Positions 1 through 9,274 are shown, counted from the first letter of the stretch. The stretch is 64,000 nt of DNA from Sorangium sp051521495 (GCF_051521495.1 NZ_CP150355.1:4278001-4342000); one strand, 5' to 3'. Numbers and translations: made by a program. The notes: generated by a model not told the origin, from the letters alone.

Positions 1-141
1 GGCGGCGATCTGCGGGCGGCCGCGGCGGCCTACGACCGCGCCGCGGCGCACTCCGCCGCGATCGGCGAGGGCGCCGAGGCGGCGCGCCACGCGGCGCGCG
101 CCCGGGAGCTCCACGACGAGCTCTCGGCCGACGACGCGTAG
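1..141 (+). CDS. C-terminal end of a repeat-rich (TPR-like) protein, partial
   Basis: The first 46 codons are open in frame 1 and end with TAG at 139-141; the start lies before the window. The visible tail is Ala/Arg-rich and helical, with a Y-x-R-A-A pattern and a further A-R-x-x-L helix, as in the last helices of TPR-type proteins. Codon use matches the neighbouring genes. The tail ends 11 bp from the stop of the convergent PAS-STAS gene. Function cannot be assigned from so little sequence, and the TPR reading is an inference from helix spacing only. Confidence 0.5.
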   Translation, partial: GGDLRAAAAAYDRAAAHSAAIGEGAEAARHAARARELHDELSADDA

Positions 142-152
142 GCCAGGCGGCG

Positions 153-2159
153 CTAGCGCGCCTTGCCCCGCGCGTTCGGCAGCCGAGCGCCGGACACGAG
201 CAGCGCGTGGCGCAGGGCGTCCTCCAGCTCGCCGAAGGTCTCGAGCGCCCGCGCGTCGCTGCCGAGCGCCACGATGGCCTGCGCGACCCCGGGGGAGATG
301 CCCGAGACGAGGCAGCGGCTGCCGAGCAGGCTCGCGGCCCGGGTCACCTGGAACAGGTGGTCGACCGTCGGCGTGTCCACGTCCTCCACGCCGGTCAGAT
401 CGAGCACGGCGAAGTGGGCCTGCGTGCGGACGATCTCCCCGAGCAGCTTCTCCATGATGTCCGTGGCCCTGGCGCTGTCGAGCGCGCCGATGATGGGCAG
501 CACGAGGACGCCCTCCCACGCCTGGATGATCGGCGTCGACAGCGCGCGGATCGCCTCCTGCTGCTGGCGCAGGACGCTCGCGGTCCGCTCGCGCTCGGCG
601 TTCTCCGCGGCGAGCATCCGGTTCTTGCCCTCCAGCTCCTCGGCGTACACCTCGAGGCGCTCGATCGACTGGCGCAGCTGGTCTTCGAGCCGCTTGCGAT
701 CGGTGGTGTCCCGCATCGTCACGGCCACGCCGCCCTGGATCGGCACGATCTGGTGGTGTACCCAGACGCGCGGGCGCGACGCGCGCGCGGGCGGCGCGGG
801 CAGGAGGATCTCCTCCTCGATCGGCGCCCCGTCCCGGAGGCCGCGCAGGCACCTCTCGAGGAGGACGCCGGCCTCGACCGAGTGGACGAGCTCCGAGAGG
901 CGCTGGCCGAGGAGCTGCTCGCGCGGCATCGACAGCATCGCCGCGGCGCGCGCGTTGAGCCCCGTGATCACGAAATCGGCGATCTCCTCGTTGTCGTCGC
1001 GGCGCGAGGCCAGCGTGAGGAACGCGTCCATGCTGGCCTCGACGGCCGCGTGGAAGCGCGCCTCGCTCTCCCGGCGCTGCTCCTCGGCGCGCCGACGCTC
1101 GGTGATGTTCTCCCCCACGATGAGCGCGTTCGTGACCGCGTCGATCCCCCGGATCGCGCTGATGTGGTTCGCGTACCACGCCCGCCCGCCGTTCGCCCCG
1201 AGGCCGACCACCTCGTAGCTCGCACGGCCTCCCTCCTCGAGCACCGTCTGGAGCGCCTCCCTCACCGTGGTGTGGTACTCGGGCGCCGTGAAATCGTAGA
1301 GGCTCCGGCCGAGGACGCTCTCCTCTCGGACCCCGGGATACGGCCGGTTTATCGAGGCGATCCGCGCGTCCTTGTCGACGACGACCAGGTAGTGCGGGAT
1401 GCCCTCGTACAGCGCCCGCAGCTTCTCCTCGGATTCACGGAGCGAGATCTCGGCGGTCTTGCGTCGCGTCACGTCGCGGGCGACGAAGTAGACGAGCCCC
1501 TCGTCGAGCGCGAGCATCGCGTTCCACTCGAGCCACCGGTACGAGCCATCCTTGCAGAGGAAGCGGTTCTCGTAGGTGATCGTCTGCGCGCCCGTCGAGA
1601 AGGTGTCTGTCTCCGAGAGGGTGCGCGCCTTGTCCTCGGGGTGGATGAACTCGACGTACGGCCGCGCCAGCAGCTCCTGGCGGCTGAACCCGAGCGTGCG
1701 CTCCCACGAGGGGCTGAGCTCCTTGAAGCGCCCGTCGAGCGTCGCGACGCCGAGCATGTCGACGGCGAGCGCGTAGAGCCGCCGCTGCTCCTTGTCCTCC
1801 TCGCGCACGACCGCGCGCAGGATCGGCCCTGCGCCGTCGGGGAGGGGGAGCCGCGCGATCTGCGTGTCGGCCTGGATGAAGCCCCCGCCCGGGCGCCGGT
1901 AGAGCCAGCGAAACCTCTGCGGCTCGCCGCGGCTCGCGGCGTCGAGCCGCGGCGCGAGGCCTTCGGCGGAGGCCTGCCCGTCCGGCTGCAGGAGCGGCGC
2001 GAGGTCCATGAGCTCACGCCCGATGAGGTTCTCCGCGGACCCGGCGAGCAGCCGGATCGCGCTCGGGTTGGCGTCGATGACGCGGCCGTTCTCCTTGAGG
2101 AGGAGGAGCGCGTCGTCGGCTGCCTCGAACGCTGCGCGGAGGAGATCAGGCTGGCTCAT
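153..2159 (-). CDS. Multi-PAS sensor protein with C-terminal STAS domain (RsbR-like)
   Basis: This 668-aa soluble protein has an N-terminal PAS domain (about 1-120), three more PAS/PAC units (about 125-240, 245-365, 370-495), a coiled-coil linker rich in E, R and Q (about 495-545) and a STAS domain (about 550-650). The STAS part has a D-L-T-G-V-x-x-V-D-T core, the segment that carries a phosphorylated Thr in RsbR-family stressosome proteins. The second Thr known from RsbR appears to be Ala (A-Q-A) here, as judged from memory. Such proteins transmit signals by protein contacts and phosphorylation and are not kinases. ATG at 2159 was preferred over an in-frame GTG at 2168; neither has a clear ribosome site. 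No RsbS or RsbT partner is adjacent, so its output partner is unknown. Confidence 0.82.
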   Translation of the reverse strand: MSQPDLLRAAFEAADDALLLLKENGRVIDANPSAIRLLAGSAENLIGRELMDLAPLLQPDGQASAEGLAPRLDAASRGEPQRFRWLYRRPGGGFIQADTQIARLPLPDGAGPILRAVVREEDKEQRRLYALAVDMLGVATLDGRFKELSPSWERTLGFSRQELLARPYVEFIHPEDKARTLSETDTFSTGAQTITYENRFLCKDGSYRWLEWNAMLALDEGLVYFVARDVTRRKTAEISLRESEEKLRALYEGIPHYLVVVDKDARIASINRPYPGVREESVLGRSLYDFTAPEYHTTVREALQTVLEEGGRASYEVVGLGANGGRAWYANHISAIRGIDAVTNALIVGENITERRRAEEQRRESEARFHAAVEASMDAFLTLASRRDDNEEIADFVITGLNARAAAMLSMPREQLLGQRLSELVHSVEAGVLLERCLRGLRDGAPIEEEILLPAPPARASRPRVWVHHQIVPIQGGVAVTMRDTTDRKRLEDQLRQSIERLEVYAEELEGKNRMLAAENAERERTASVLRQQQEAIRALSTPIIQAWEGVLVLPIIGALDSARATDIMEKLLGEIVRTQAHFAVLDLTGVEDVDTPTVDHLFQVTRAASLLGSRCLVSGISPGVAQAIVALGSDARALETFGELEDALRHALLVSGARLPNARGKAR

Positions 2160-2689
2160 CGTCGGCACCGCATGATGTCAGGAGCGCTGTGCCGCAGGGT
2201 TGTCCTCTCGATCTCGATCGCCAATCCGCACCTCGAGCGGCCGCCGGCACCCCTCCCTGTCGCCGCCGCCAACCGCGCATTGTGCAGGAAGCCTCGGTGG
2301 AGATCGAGGTCCATGCGCTCGGGCTCGGCGCAGGCCGTCCGGCTCGGCGCGGGCGGTCTTGTCTTCATTCGCTCCCTCGCCATCGTCATCCTTCTCGCCG
2401 TCGTCATCGTTCTTGCCCGTCGTCATCGTTCTCGCCTCCTCGCCCCGCATCCGCGATTCGTTCCGGCGCAGGCCGCTCGCGCGGTGGCAATCCGGCGGCA
2501 ATCGACGGTGACCGTCGGCAAGCGACGGCGATCGAACGCCGTCGCCTTGCTTGTGTTGCCTGCCTGCCATCTGCGGGCGACGAGCTCTCGCGTGCCGCGG
2601 TCGCCGTGGTAGCGTTGCTCTGTGTCGCGGGGGTTTCCGTTTGCTCCGCCTGTCGGCGGGCAGCTCTCGCGCGGTGTGAGGGGGGTGCG
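2160..2689. other. Divergent intergenic region with a short tandem repeat and two hairpins
   Basis: These 530 bases separate the divergent PAS-STAS and TPR-like genes and should hold both promoters. An imperfect 18/19-bp tandem repeat (core CGTCATCGTTCT) occurs three times at about 2384-2438. Two strong inverted repeats follow: CGACGG-TGA-CCGTCG at 2503-2517 and GCGACGGCG-N6-CGCCGTCGC at 2522-2545. Reading frames through the region have no homology that I recognise. The hairpins could be operators or a terminator for an unseen small RNA; nothing in the sequence decides this. Confidence 0.45.
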
Positions 2690-3382
2690 ATGATCTCCGA
2701 GGCGTGCGGGCTCTCGGCCTGGCCGGTGAGCCTCGTCGTCGACGACGTGCAGCGGCACAAGAGCGCGCTCTTGGACATGGCTCTGCAGATGCGCGCGGAG
2801 GGCAAGGAGCCGCTCGCGCGCGTGGCCTTCCGGGGCGCGCTCTACTGGCAGCGCTGGCTGCTGACGAAGGAGCCGGGGCTCCACGAGGAGGCTCGGGTCG
2901 TCTCCGGGCTCGAGTTCGCCCGCGAGGCTGGCGACTGGAAGGAGGCCGATATGCTCCTCGCCCACGCCGACAGCTCCAGCGCGCTCGTCGGTCTGCCGTT
3001 CGTCGAACACTGGAAGAGGCTCGTCGAGCAGCACTTGCCGGAGCAGGTGAGCGACGAGCACGAGCTCGAGGCGACGTTCCAGGAGTTTCGAAGGCACCCG
3101 AGCGAGGAGGCCGCGGAGAACGTGCGGCGCTGCGCCACGGCGATCGCGCCGCTCGGGTCGCCCGTCCCGGTGCACACCCTCCTCGCGCGTGTGGCGATGG
3201 ATCTCGGCCAGACCGAGGAGGCGGAGTTCCACCTCGCCGCGCTCGTCGTCTGCAGGCCGCTGTGGATCCCGTACGTCGTGCAGCTGGCCGAGCATCAGGC
3301 GAGGCTCGATCTTCCGCGCGCCCTCCGCACGATCGAGGACGCGCGCCGACTCTTCGGCCCCGACTTCTGGCTCCCGCTTTGA
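2690..3382 (+). CDS. TPR-like helical protein of unknown function
   Basis: This encodes 230 aa. The ATG at 2690 follows a purine-rich ribosome site (GAGGGGGG about 7 nt upstream); the frame stays open further upstream but with no other good start. The protein has no signal peptide or membrane segment. Its composition is helical, with repeated pairs of amphipathic helices carrying A-x-x-x-A and L-A-x-x-x-x-D-L-G-x-x-E-x-A-E patterns (about 150-215), as in TPR/SEL1-like repeats. The last helix reads as a P-x-x-x-L-x-x-I-x-x-A motif. Such repeats normally bind other proteins. It stands alone: divergent from the PAS-STAS gene and followed at once by the long hairpin at 3381-3505. Confidence 0.7.
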   Translation: MISEACGLSAWPVSLVVDDVQRHKSALLDMALQMRAEGKEPLARVAFRGALYWQRWLLTKEPGLHEEARVVSGLEFAREAGDWKEADMLLAHADSSSALVGLPFVEHWKRLVEQHLPEQVSDEHELEATFQEFRRHPSEEAAENVRRCATAIAPLGSPVPVHTLLARVAMDLGQTEEAEFHLAALVVCRPLWIPYVVQLAEHQARLDLPRALRTIEDARRLFGPDFWLPL

Positions 3383-3505
3383 GCGGGGCTCACCCGCTTC
3401 GGATACGGGCCCATCTCGGCGTTTTCGGTGCTCAGCGCACGGGAGTGCGCCTGCGCGCCGAAAACGCCGATCTGGACCCGTCTCCTGTGCGGGTGAGCCC
3501 CGCTC
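3381..3505. repeat. 125-bp near-perfect long hairpin
   Basis: Two 48-nt arms (3381-3428 and 3458-3505) are inverted copies. The outer 17 bp (GAGCGGGGCTCACCCGC) match perfectly and the inner 31 nt match at 24 positions, including an unbroken 11-bp stretch next to the loop. The 29-nt loop contains its own stem, GCGCAC-GGGA-GTGCGC. It begins inside the stop codon of the TPR-like gene and lies between convergent genes, so it may act as a bidirectional terminator. Its size and the outermost perfect ends are also what a small non-autonomous palindromic element would look like. No second copy was seen in the window. Confidence 0.8.
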
Positions 3506-3600
3506 GGCGACGCAGCTCGTGAGAGTGTCAGCCGTCGGCGGCCTCTGAGCTTTTGGAGAGCTCTTGTGGCCAGGATCCAGCGCCCCCCCGGGCCCCCGCC

Positions 3601-6600
3601 TCAGGCGCTCTCGAGCGTGCGCATCCAGCCGCTGATCCGCGTCCCCGCCGGCTTGGGCCAGCCCATCCGCGCGAAGCGCTCGAGGAGCTGCGGCGTGTGG
3701 TCCCCGGTGCGGCTGTCCTTGAAGGCCGCGCGCGCCGCGTCGAGCTCGCGCGCCGCCTCGTGGAAGCGCCCCTCGTGGTAGGCGAGCCAGGCGAGCGTCA
3801 GGTGCCGGTGCTGCCGGGGCTCCGCCTCGGCGAGCGCCACCGCCTCGCACGCCATGAGGTGCTCGCGCGCGATCTCCGCGTCCCCGCGGTGGAGCGCGAT
3901 CTGCGCGAAGAGCAGCCGCGCCTCGACCAGGCCCCACGGATCCCCGAGCCGCTCGAAGAGCCTGCCCGCGGCGAGCGCGTGCTCCTCGGCGAGGTCCGGC
4001 TCGCCCGCGTCGAGCGCCACCATGGAGAGGAGGCGCTCGCATCCGGCTTCGCCGCGCGGGTTCGCGACGTCGCGGAAGCTCTGCCGCGCCGCGAGCGCGC
4101 CCGCGCGCGCCGCGTCGAAGTTGCCGGCGCGGTGGTCCGAGTGCGACAGCGCGAGGTCGCACTGCGCGAGCCCGAGGCGGTAGCCGATGGCGTCGAAGTC
4201 GGCGTGCGCTGTCGTGAGCAGCGCGCGTGCCGCCTCGGAGGTCGCCCCGGCCTGCTCGACCATGCTCTGCAGCAAGAGGCACTGCGCCCGGCCGAGCCGA
4301 TCGCCGACCTCCATGAACCGCGCCGCCCCGGACGCGAGCACCGCCCGCGCCCGCGCGTGCTCGCCGAGCAGGTAGTCGATCTCGCCGAGCAGCACCTCGC
4401 ACTGCGCCCGCCCGTGGCCGTGGCCGATCTCGTCGAAGATCGCGTGCGCTCGCGCCACGAGCCGCCGGCCTTGCGCCTCCGCGCCGAGGTCCGACGCGAT
4501 GTGCCCGAGCAGGCGCAGGCAGTGCGCCTGGTTCTCCCGGTCGCCGGCTTGCTCGAAGATGCGCCGCGCGTCCTCCGCGTCGCGCCGCGCCTCGTCGAGC
4601 CTCCCCGCCAGCCGGAGCGCCTCGGCGCGGAAGCGCAGCTGCGTCCCGAGCCGCGTCCCCGTCAGCACGGGCCGCGCGTCCACGCCGCCCCGGAGGCCCG
4701 GGCGCGAGTCGCTCCCCCCGGGCAGCTTGCCGTCGAGCACGGCGAGATCGCGGAGCGTCGCGGCGATGTCGCGCGAGCTCTGCCAGTGCGCCGCCACGTG
4801 CGCGTGCATGAGCGCAGCGGCCTCGTCAGTGTCGCCGGCGCGCAGCAGGCTGACGACCCGGTGCCGGAGGATGCGGCGGCTCGACGCGGCCGGGTGCGCC
4901 CCGAGCGCGTCCGCGGCGGCGCGGAACACGCGGGCCGCGTCCGGCTCGAGGAAGAGCTGCGAGAGGAGGTGCTCCTGGAGCAGCGCGTGCGGCCAGCGCA
5001 GGCGATCGCCCACGGCGAGGAGGATCTGGGCGCGCTGCATGGCCGCGAGCGCGCGGTCGGCCGAGATATCGAGCGAGGTGAGCATCGCGCGCAGGATCTC
5101 GCGCCGGATGTCGCCGCCGAGCGCGGCGGCGGCGCGCGCGCCCGCGCGGAGCTCCTCGGGCAGCGCCGCGAGGCGCTCCTCCCAGAGGTCGGCGGTCGTG
5201 GCCGCCTGCACGGCCATCGACGCCCTCGGCACGAAGTACTTGCCCGCGCGGAGCTGGAGGTGCCCGCCGCCCGCCCACGCGTGCAGCAGCTGCAGCGCGA
5301 AGAGGGGGTTCCCCTTGCTGCGGGCCGTCGCCGCCTCGGCCGCCGCGTCGTCGAGGGGCAGCGTCTCCCGGAGCAGCGCGTGCGTCTGCGCGGGGTTCAG
5401 CGGGGCGACGTCGAGGCGCTCGCCGACATAGGCCGCGAGCGCCCCCTCGATGCGCCGCGCCGCCACGGGATCGCTCTCGACCGCCTCGCTCCTGACGGTC
5501 GCCACGACGAGCAGGCCGAGGTTCGGCGCGTCGCGGTGGAGCGTGAGGAGCCCCTCGAACGTGGTCGACGAGGCGTAGTGCAGGTCGTCGAGCCAGAGGA
5601 GCACCGGCCGGTCCCGGCCGATCCTCTCCAGGGTCTTGCGGATGATGAGCCAGCGGAGCTCCGGGCGATCCAGGCGGAAGCGCTTCCCCGTCGGACCGAC
5701 CGCCTCGCTGCCCGGGGGCGACGGCTTGATCCACTCGGCGGTCGCCGCGACCCACGTCTTGCCGACCTCGTCCTCGGGCGGGACCTCCCAGAGGTTCATC
5801 AGCACCTTCTCGACGATCTCGCGCTCGGCCCGCTCCAGCCGGTAGTGCTGGGTCACCGCGCCGAGCACGCCGTCGAGCGGCGCCGCGATGCGCCGGTAGC
5901 GCGCGCGGAGCGGCACCATGAGCGCCCGCTCGTGGACCTCCTCGCAGAGCCACTCCGCCAGCCGGCTCTTGCCGACGCCGGCCTCGCCCGCGAGCAGGAC
6001 GAACCGGTGCATCGCCTTCGGCGCGTCGACCATCTCGGCCACGACCTCCATGAGCCGCCCCCGCTCCCCGGCCCGCGCGACGAACGGGCTCGGCCGGAGC
6101 GCGAGCAGGCCGGTGGTCGTCACGGACGGCGGCGGGTCGTCGTCTGGAGGCTCGATGAGCTCGGGCGTGAGCAGCTCCTTGCGGCTCGGGGGCAGCCGGC
6201 CGCTCGTCAAGAGGGCGATCGGCAGCGGCGTGGCGGTCACGTTCGTGTTGTTGCGCGGCTCGAACCGCTTCCAGACGCGCCGCGCGTCGCCCGCGAAGTC
6301 GAAGCGGTGCCAGGGCCGCTTCGCGAGAAGCCGCTTCGCGAACTTCGCGACGTCGCCCGGCACCGCCGAGGGGAGCGGCAGGTCCGGGATCGGCGCGCTC
6401 CGGTGCTGCTGGAGGAGCTCGTCGTTGTTGCCGTCGTAGACCTCGCCGCCGGCGAGCAGGGCGTAGAGGATGCAGCCGAGCGCGTAGAGGTCCGTCGGCG
6501 GCCCGACGTGGGGGGCCGCGAAGCGGATCTGCTCGGGCGCCATCCAGCCCGGGGTGCCTGCGCCCCAGCGCACCGTGGGCTCGCTCTCCCTGGAGCCGTC

Positions 6601-7146
6601 GAGCCGATGATCGATCCGGTCCTGGATGAGCCAGGCGAGCCCGAGGTCGAGCACGTGCACGAGCGGCGGCTCGCCGCCGTGCTGCAGATCGACGAGGACG
6701 TTGGACGGCTTCAGGTCGCCGTGGATCACGCCGCGCGCGTGCGCGTGCGCGAGCGCGCCGAGCACCTGATCGATGACGCTCCAGATGATCGGCCAGGGCA
6801 GCGGGTCCTCGAGCCGCGCGAGGTAGAGCCACTCGTGGAGCGATCGCCCTGGGACGGCGTCCATCACGAGGTACGGCGTCCCGTTGCTGAGCGCCCCGAA
6901 GTCGCGGGCCTTCACGAGCGCCGGGTGGGAGAGCCCGGCGAGCGCCCGGGCTTCCTCCTGGAACCACCAGGCGTCCTCGGGTCGAGCCGCCGCGCCTGGC
7001 CGGTCGAGCAGCTTCACGGCGACGCGCTCGTCGAGCACGAGATCGCGGCAGAGGTAGACGACCCCCATGCCGCCGCGGCCTAGCTCGCGGCGAACCTGAT
7101 ATCGACCGGCCAGGATAGTGCCCGGTAAAAAGCCTTCTTCCGACAT
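3601..7146 (-). CDS. Ser/Thr protein kinase fused to AAA ATPase and TPR domain
   Basis: This 1181-aa cytoplasmic signalling protein begins with a protein kinase domain (about 15-285). It has a glycine loop GRGGMG, ATP-binding Lys45, and the catalytic loop HGDLKPSN (about 140), so it is a non-RD kinase; the usual DFG is DLG. A predicted ATPase of the AAA_16/STAND type follows, with Walker A GEAGVGKS (about 387) and Walker B LLWLDDLH (about 515). The last 450 residues are TPR-like repeats. This kinase-ATPase-TPR layout is common in myxobacteria and couples phosphorylation to a large protein-binding scaffold. The ATG at 7146 was chosen because the kinase fold starts directly after it; a start 56 codons further out would add a disordered tail. 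Divergent from moaD. Substrate unknown. Confidence 0.9.
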   Translation of the reverse strand: MSEEGFLPGTILAGRYQVRRELGRGGMGVVYLCRDLVLDERVAVKLLDRPGAAARPEDAWWFQEEARALAGLSHPALVKARDFGALSNGTPYLVMDAVPGRSLHEWLYLARLEDPLPWPIIWSVIDQVLGALAHAHARGVIHGDLKPSNVLVDLQHGGEPPLVHVLDLGLAWLIQDRIDHRLDGSRESEPTVRWGAGTPGWMAPEQIRFAAPHVGPPTDLYALGCILYALLAGGEVYDGNNDELLQQHRSAPIPDLPLPSAVPGDVAKFAKRLLAKRPWHRFDFAGDARRVWKRFEPRNNTNVTATPLPIALLTSGRLPPSRKELLTPELIEPPDDDPPPSVTTTGLLALRPSPFVARAGERGRLMEVVAEMVDAPKAMHRFVLLAGEAGVGKSRLAEWLCEEVHERALMVPLRARYRRIAAPLDGVLGAVTQHYRLERAEREIVEKVLMNLWEVPPEDEVGKTWVAATAEWIKPSPPGSEAVGPTGKRFRLDRPELRWLIIRKTLERIGRDRPVLLWLDDLHYASSTTFEGLLTLHRDAPNLGLLVVATVRSEAVESDPVAARRIEGALAAYVGERLDVAPLNPAQTHALLRETLPLDDAAAEAATARSKGNPLFALQLLHAWAGGGHLQLRAGKYFVPRASMAVQAATTADLWEERLAALPEELRAGARAAAALGGDIRREILRAMLTSLDISADRALAAMQRAQILLAVGDRLRWPHALLQEHLLSQLFLEPDAARVFRAAADALGAHPAASSRRILRHRVVSLLRAGDTDEAAALMHAHVAAHWQSSRDIAATLRDLAVLDGKLPGGSDSRPGLRGGVDARPVLTGTRLGTQLRFRAEALRLAGRLDEARRDAEDARRIFEQAGDRENQAHCLRLLGHIASDLGAEAQGRRLVARAHAIFDEIGHGHGRAQCEVLLGEIDYLLGEHARARAVLASGAARFMEVGDRLGRAQCLLLQSMVEQAGATSEAARALLTTAHADFDAIGYRLGLAQCDLALSHSDHRAGNFDAARAGALAARQSFRDVANPRGEAGCERLLSMVALDAGEPDLAEEHALAAGRLFERLGDPWGLVEARLLFAQIALHRGDAEIAREHLMACEAVALAEAEPRQHRHLTLAWLAYHEGRFHEAARELDAARAAFKDSRTGDHTPQLLERFARMGWPKPAGTRISGWMRTLESA

Positions 7147-7286
7147 GACGGTGAGCCGCCCGATGATAGCTGTGCCGGCCGGGCCCGGTAGGCTCGATCT
7201 CGTCGGGGCGGCCCGAGGTCGCTCGGTGGCAGTTCTCGGTGGCAGTTCGCCGTGTCGCGGCTGCGGAGCGATGCTAGGTTGCGGTG

Positions 7287-7538
7287 ATGGATGCAGCGGT
7301 ACGCGTGCTCGCATTCGCGGGCGCGAGGGATGTGCTGGGCACCGGAGAAGTGGCGCTGCCGCTGGCGAGCCCCTGCACCGCGGCGGAGCTCCTGGATCAC
7401 GTCTGTGCCCGCTATCCAGGGCTCGGGCCCTACAAGGGATCCATCCGGGTGGCTGTGAACGGCGTCTATGCGACGCCGAGCGATCCTGTAGGTTTCGGTG
7501 ACGAGGTGGCGCTCATCCCACCGGTGGCGGGCGGCTAG
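7287..7538 (+). CDS. moaD: Molybdopterin synthase small subunit MoaD
   Basis: This 83-aa ubiquitin-like protein ends in Gly-Gly, the tail that is adenylated and thiocarboxylated to deliver sulfur to cyclic pyranopterin monophosphate. It shows the family pattern: an N-terminal strand (VRVLAFAGARD), a helix with L-L-D-H, N-G-V-Y, and F-G-D-E-V-A-L-I-P-P-V-A-G-G at the end. A GTG lies directly before the ATG and could also start translation. It is the first gene of moaD-moaA-moaC-moaE, and its product should pair with MoaE encoded 1.7 kb downstream. The 140 bp between it and the divergent kinase gene must contain its promoter. Confidence 0.93.
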   Translation: MDAAVRVLAFAGARDVLGTGEVALPLASPCTAAELLDHVCARYPGLGPYKGSIRVAVNGVYATPSDPVGFGDEVALIPPVAGG

Positions 7539-7559
7539 AGGATCCCAGAGGGACGCGCC

Positions 7560-8681
7560 ATGCCTTCTTCGACCGGCGGCCTCGATCCTGCGCGCGACGC
7601 GGGCGAGGCATCGGCCCAGCGGAAGCGAGCGTTGCCGCTCCTCGGCGGCGGGGAGGCCGCGCGACGCGCCGCCGTGATCGCGTACCGGGACGACGCCCGC
7701 GAGGGGTCGGGCGCGCACGCGGTGCCCGCGCCGCGGAGCGTGCGCATCTCGGTCACGGATCGGTGCGACTTCGCGTGTACCTATTGCCGCCCGTCGCGGC
7801 ATGACGGCTACGCCGACGGCAGGCTCATGACGGCCGCCTGGCGCACCATGTTCGAGGCCCTGCGCGACGCCGGCGTCCGGCGGGTCCGCCTCACCGGGGG
7901 CGAACCGCTGCTCCACCCCGAGATCGTGTCGATCGTCGCGTGCCTCGCCTCGCTCGGCTTCGAAGATCTGGCCCTCACGACGAACGCGTCGCAGCTCGCG
8001 CGGCTCGCCGGGGCGCTGCGCGGCGCCGGGCTGCACCGCCTGAACGTCTCGATCGATACCCTCGATCCTCGGCGTTTCCGCGAGATGACCCGGGGCGGCG
8101 AGCTCGCCCGGGTGCTCGACGGCATCGACGCCGCGATCGCGGCGGGCTTCTCGTCGATCAAGCTGAACACCGTGGTCCTCCGCGGCGTGAACGACGACGA
8201 GATCGAGCGGCTCACGCTGTGGGCCTGGGAGCGCCGGATGGTGCCGCGCTTCCTCGAGGTGATGCCGATCGCCGAGGGCGCGCGGCTCGTCGGCGCGCAC
8301 CTCGTCACCGCGGCCGAGATGAGGGCGCGCCTCGCCGAGCACCTCCTCCCCGGGGAGGCGGTCACCGAGCCGGGCCTCGGCCCGGCCAGGTACGTCCGCG
8401 CTCGCCGCGACCCGTCGCTCCGCGTCGGCTTCATCACGGGCACGAGCGACACGTTCTGTGAGAGCTGCGATCGCCTGCGCGTCTCGTCGACGGGCGTGCT
8501 CCGGCCGTGCCTCGCCACGGACGATGGCGTCGACGCCTCGCGCGAGGCGAAGCTCGGCGATCGGGCGGCGATCCGCCAGCGCTTGGACGAGGCGTGGCGC
8601 CTGAAGCCGGACGGCAAGGTCTGGAAGGGCTGCACCGAAGAGACGGCCTCGGCGGTGTCGATCCGCGCGATCGGCGGCTGA
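7560..8681 (+). CDS. moaA: GTP 3',8-cyclase MoaA (radical SAM)
   Basis: This 373-aa enzyme converts GTP to 3',8-cyclo-7,8-dihydro-GTP, the first step of molybdenum cofactor synthesis. The radical-SAM cluster motif is C69-x3-C73-x2-C76. The second, substrate-binding cluster motif is seen near 298-316 (CESCDRLR then PCL). The protein ends in Gly-Gly, the conserved MoaA tail that enters the active site. An Arg/Ala-rich extension of about 55 residues precedes the usual start of the fold. The ATG at 7560 lies 21 nt after the moaD stop. The gene between it and moaE is moaC, which completes this step. Confidence 0.95.
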   Translation: MPSSTGGLDPARDAGEASAQRKRALPLLGGGEAARRAAVIAYRDDAREGSGAHAVPAPRSVRISVTDRCDFACTYCRPSRHDGYADGRLMTAAWRTMFEALRDAGVRRVRLTGGEPLLHPEIVSIVACLASLGFEDLALTTNASQLARLAGALRGAGLHRLNVSIDTLDPRRFREMTRGGELARVLDGIDAAIAAGFSSIKLNTVVLRGVNDDEIERLTLWAWERRMVPRFLEVMPIAEGARLVGAHLVTAAEMRARLAEHLLPGEAVTEPGLGPARYVRARRDPSLRVGFITGTSDTFCESCDRLRVSSTGVLRPCLATDDGVDASREAKLGDRAAIRQRLDEAWRLKPDGKVWKGCTEETASAVSIRAIGG

Positions 8682-8758
8682 ACGCGCGGGCGATCGGCAA
8701 GGGGCCAGATCATCTTCAACTACCGGTCCTCCGGGCCGCCGTGTCAGATTCCGGAGCG

Positions 8759-9274
8759 ATGCCGCGAACCCCTGATCGACCCGGCGAGGCCGAAGCGCTC
8801 TCGACCCACCTCTCTCCGAGCGGCGAGGCCCGCATGGTGCCTGTCGAAGGCAAGCCCGTCACGCACCGCCGCGCGGTCGCGTCCGGCACCGTCCTGATGC
8901 GCCCCGAGACGATCGCCCGTGTCGCGCGCGACGACGCCCCGAAGGGCGACGTGCTGGCCGCGGCGCGGATCGCCGGGATCATGGCCGCGAAGCGCACGCC
9001 CGAGCTCATCCCGCTCTGTCATGGGATCGCGCTCACGCACGTCTCGGTCTCGCTCGACGTGGACGAACCCTCCGCGACGATCCGGGTGACGGCCGCCGCG
9101 GAGGCGGTGGATCGCACAGGCGTCGAGATGGAGGCGATGGTCGCGGTGAGCGCCGCGTGCTTGACGATCTACGACATGCTCAAGGGGATCGATCGCGAGA
9201 TGGTGATCTCGGACATCAAGCTCCTCGAGAAGAGCGGGGGCCGGTCCGGTCATTTCCAGCGGAGCGCGCCGTGA
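8759..9274 (+). CDS. moaC: Cyclic pyranopterin monophosphate synthase MoaC
   Basis: This 171-aa protein rearranges the MoaA product to cyclic pyranopterin monophosphate. Family signatures are present: KRTPELIPLCH around the active site, GVEMEAM, Y-D-M-L-K with D-R-E-M after it, and the C-terminal LLEKSGG-x-SG loop that carries the catalytic Lys. It usually has P after LCH; here it is G, a small deviation. The ATG at 8759 follows GGAG. A 77-nt gap separates it from moaA, and its stop overlaps the moaE start (GTGA), so the two are translationally coupled. Confidence 0.95.
   Translation: MPRTPDRPGEAEALSTHLSPSGEARMVPVEGKPVTHRRAVASGTVLMRPETIARVARDDAPKGDVLAAARIAGIMAAKRTPELIPLCHGIALTHVSVSLDVDEPSATIRVTAAAEAVDRTGVEMEAMVAVSAACLTIYDMLKGIDREMVISDIKLLEKSGGRSGHFQRSAP

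Noticed and set aside
207..2612. 801-codon open frame on the plus strand
   Set aside because: It is antisense to the PAS-STAS gene, Arg/Ala-rich and without domains; GC-rich shadow frame.
3553..7083. 1176-codon open frame on the plus strand
   Set aside because: It is antisense to the clear kinase/ATPase gene, with a chance-like composition of R, A, E and L.
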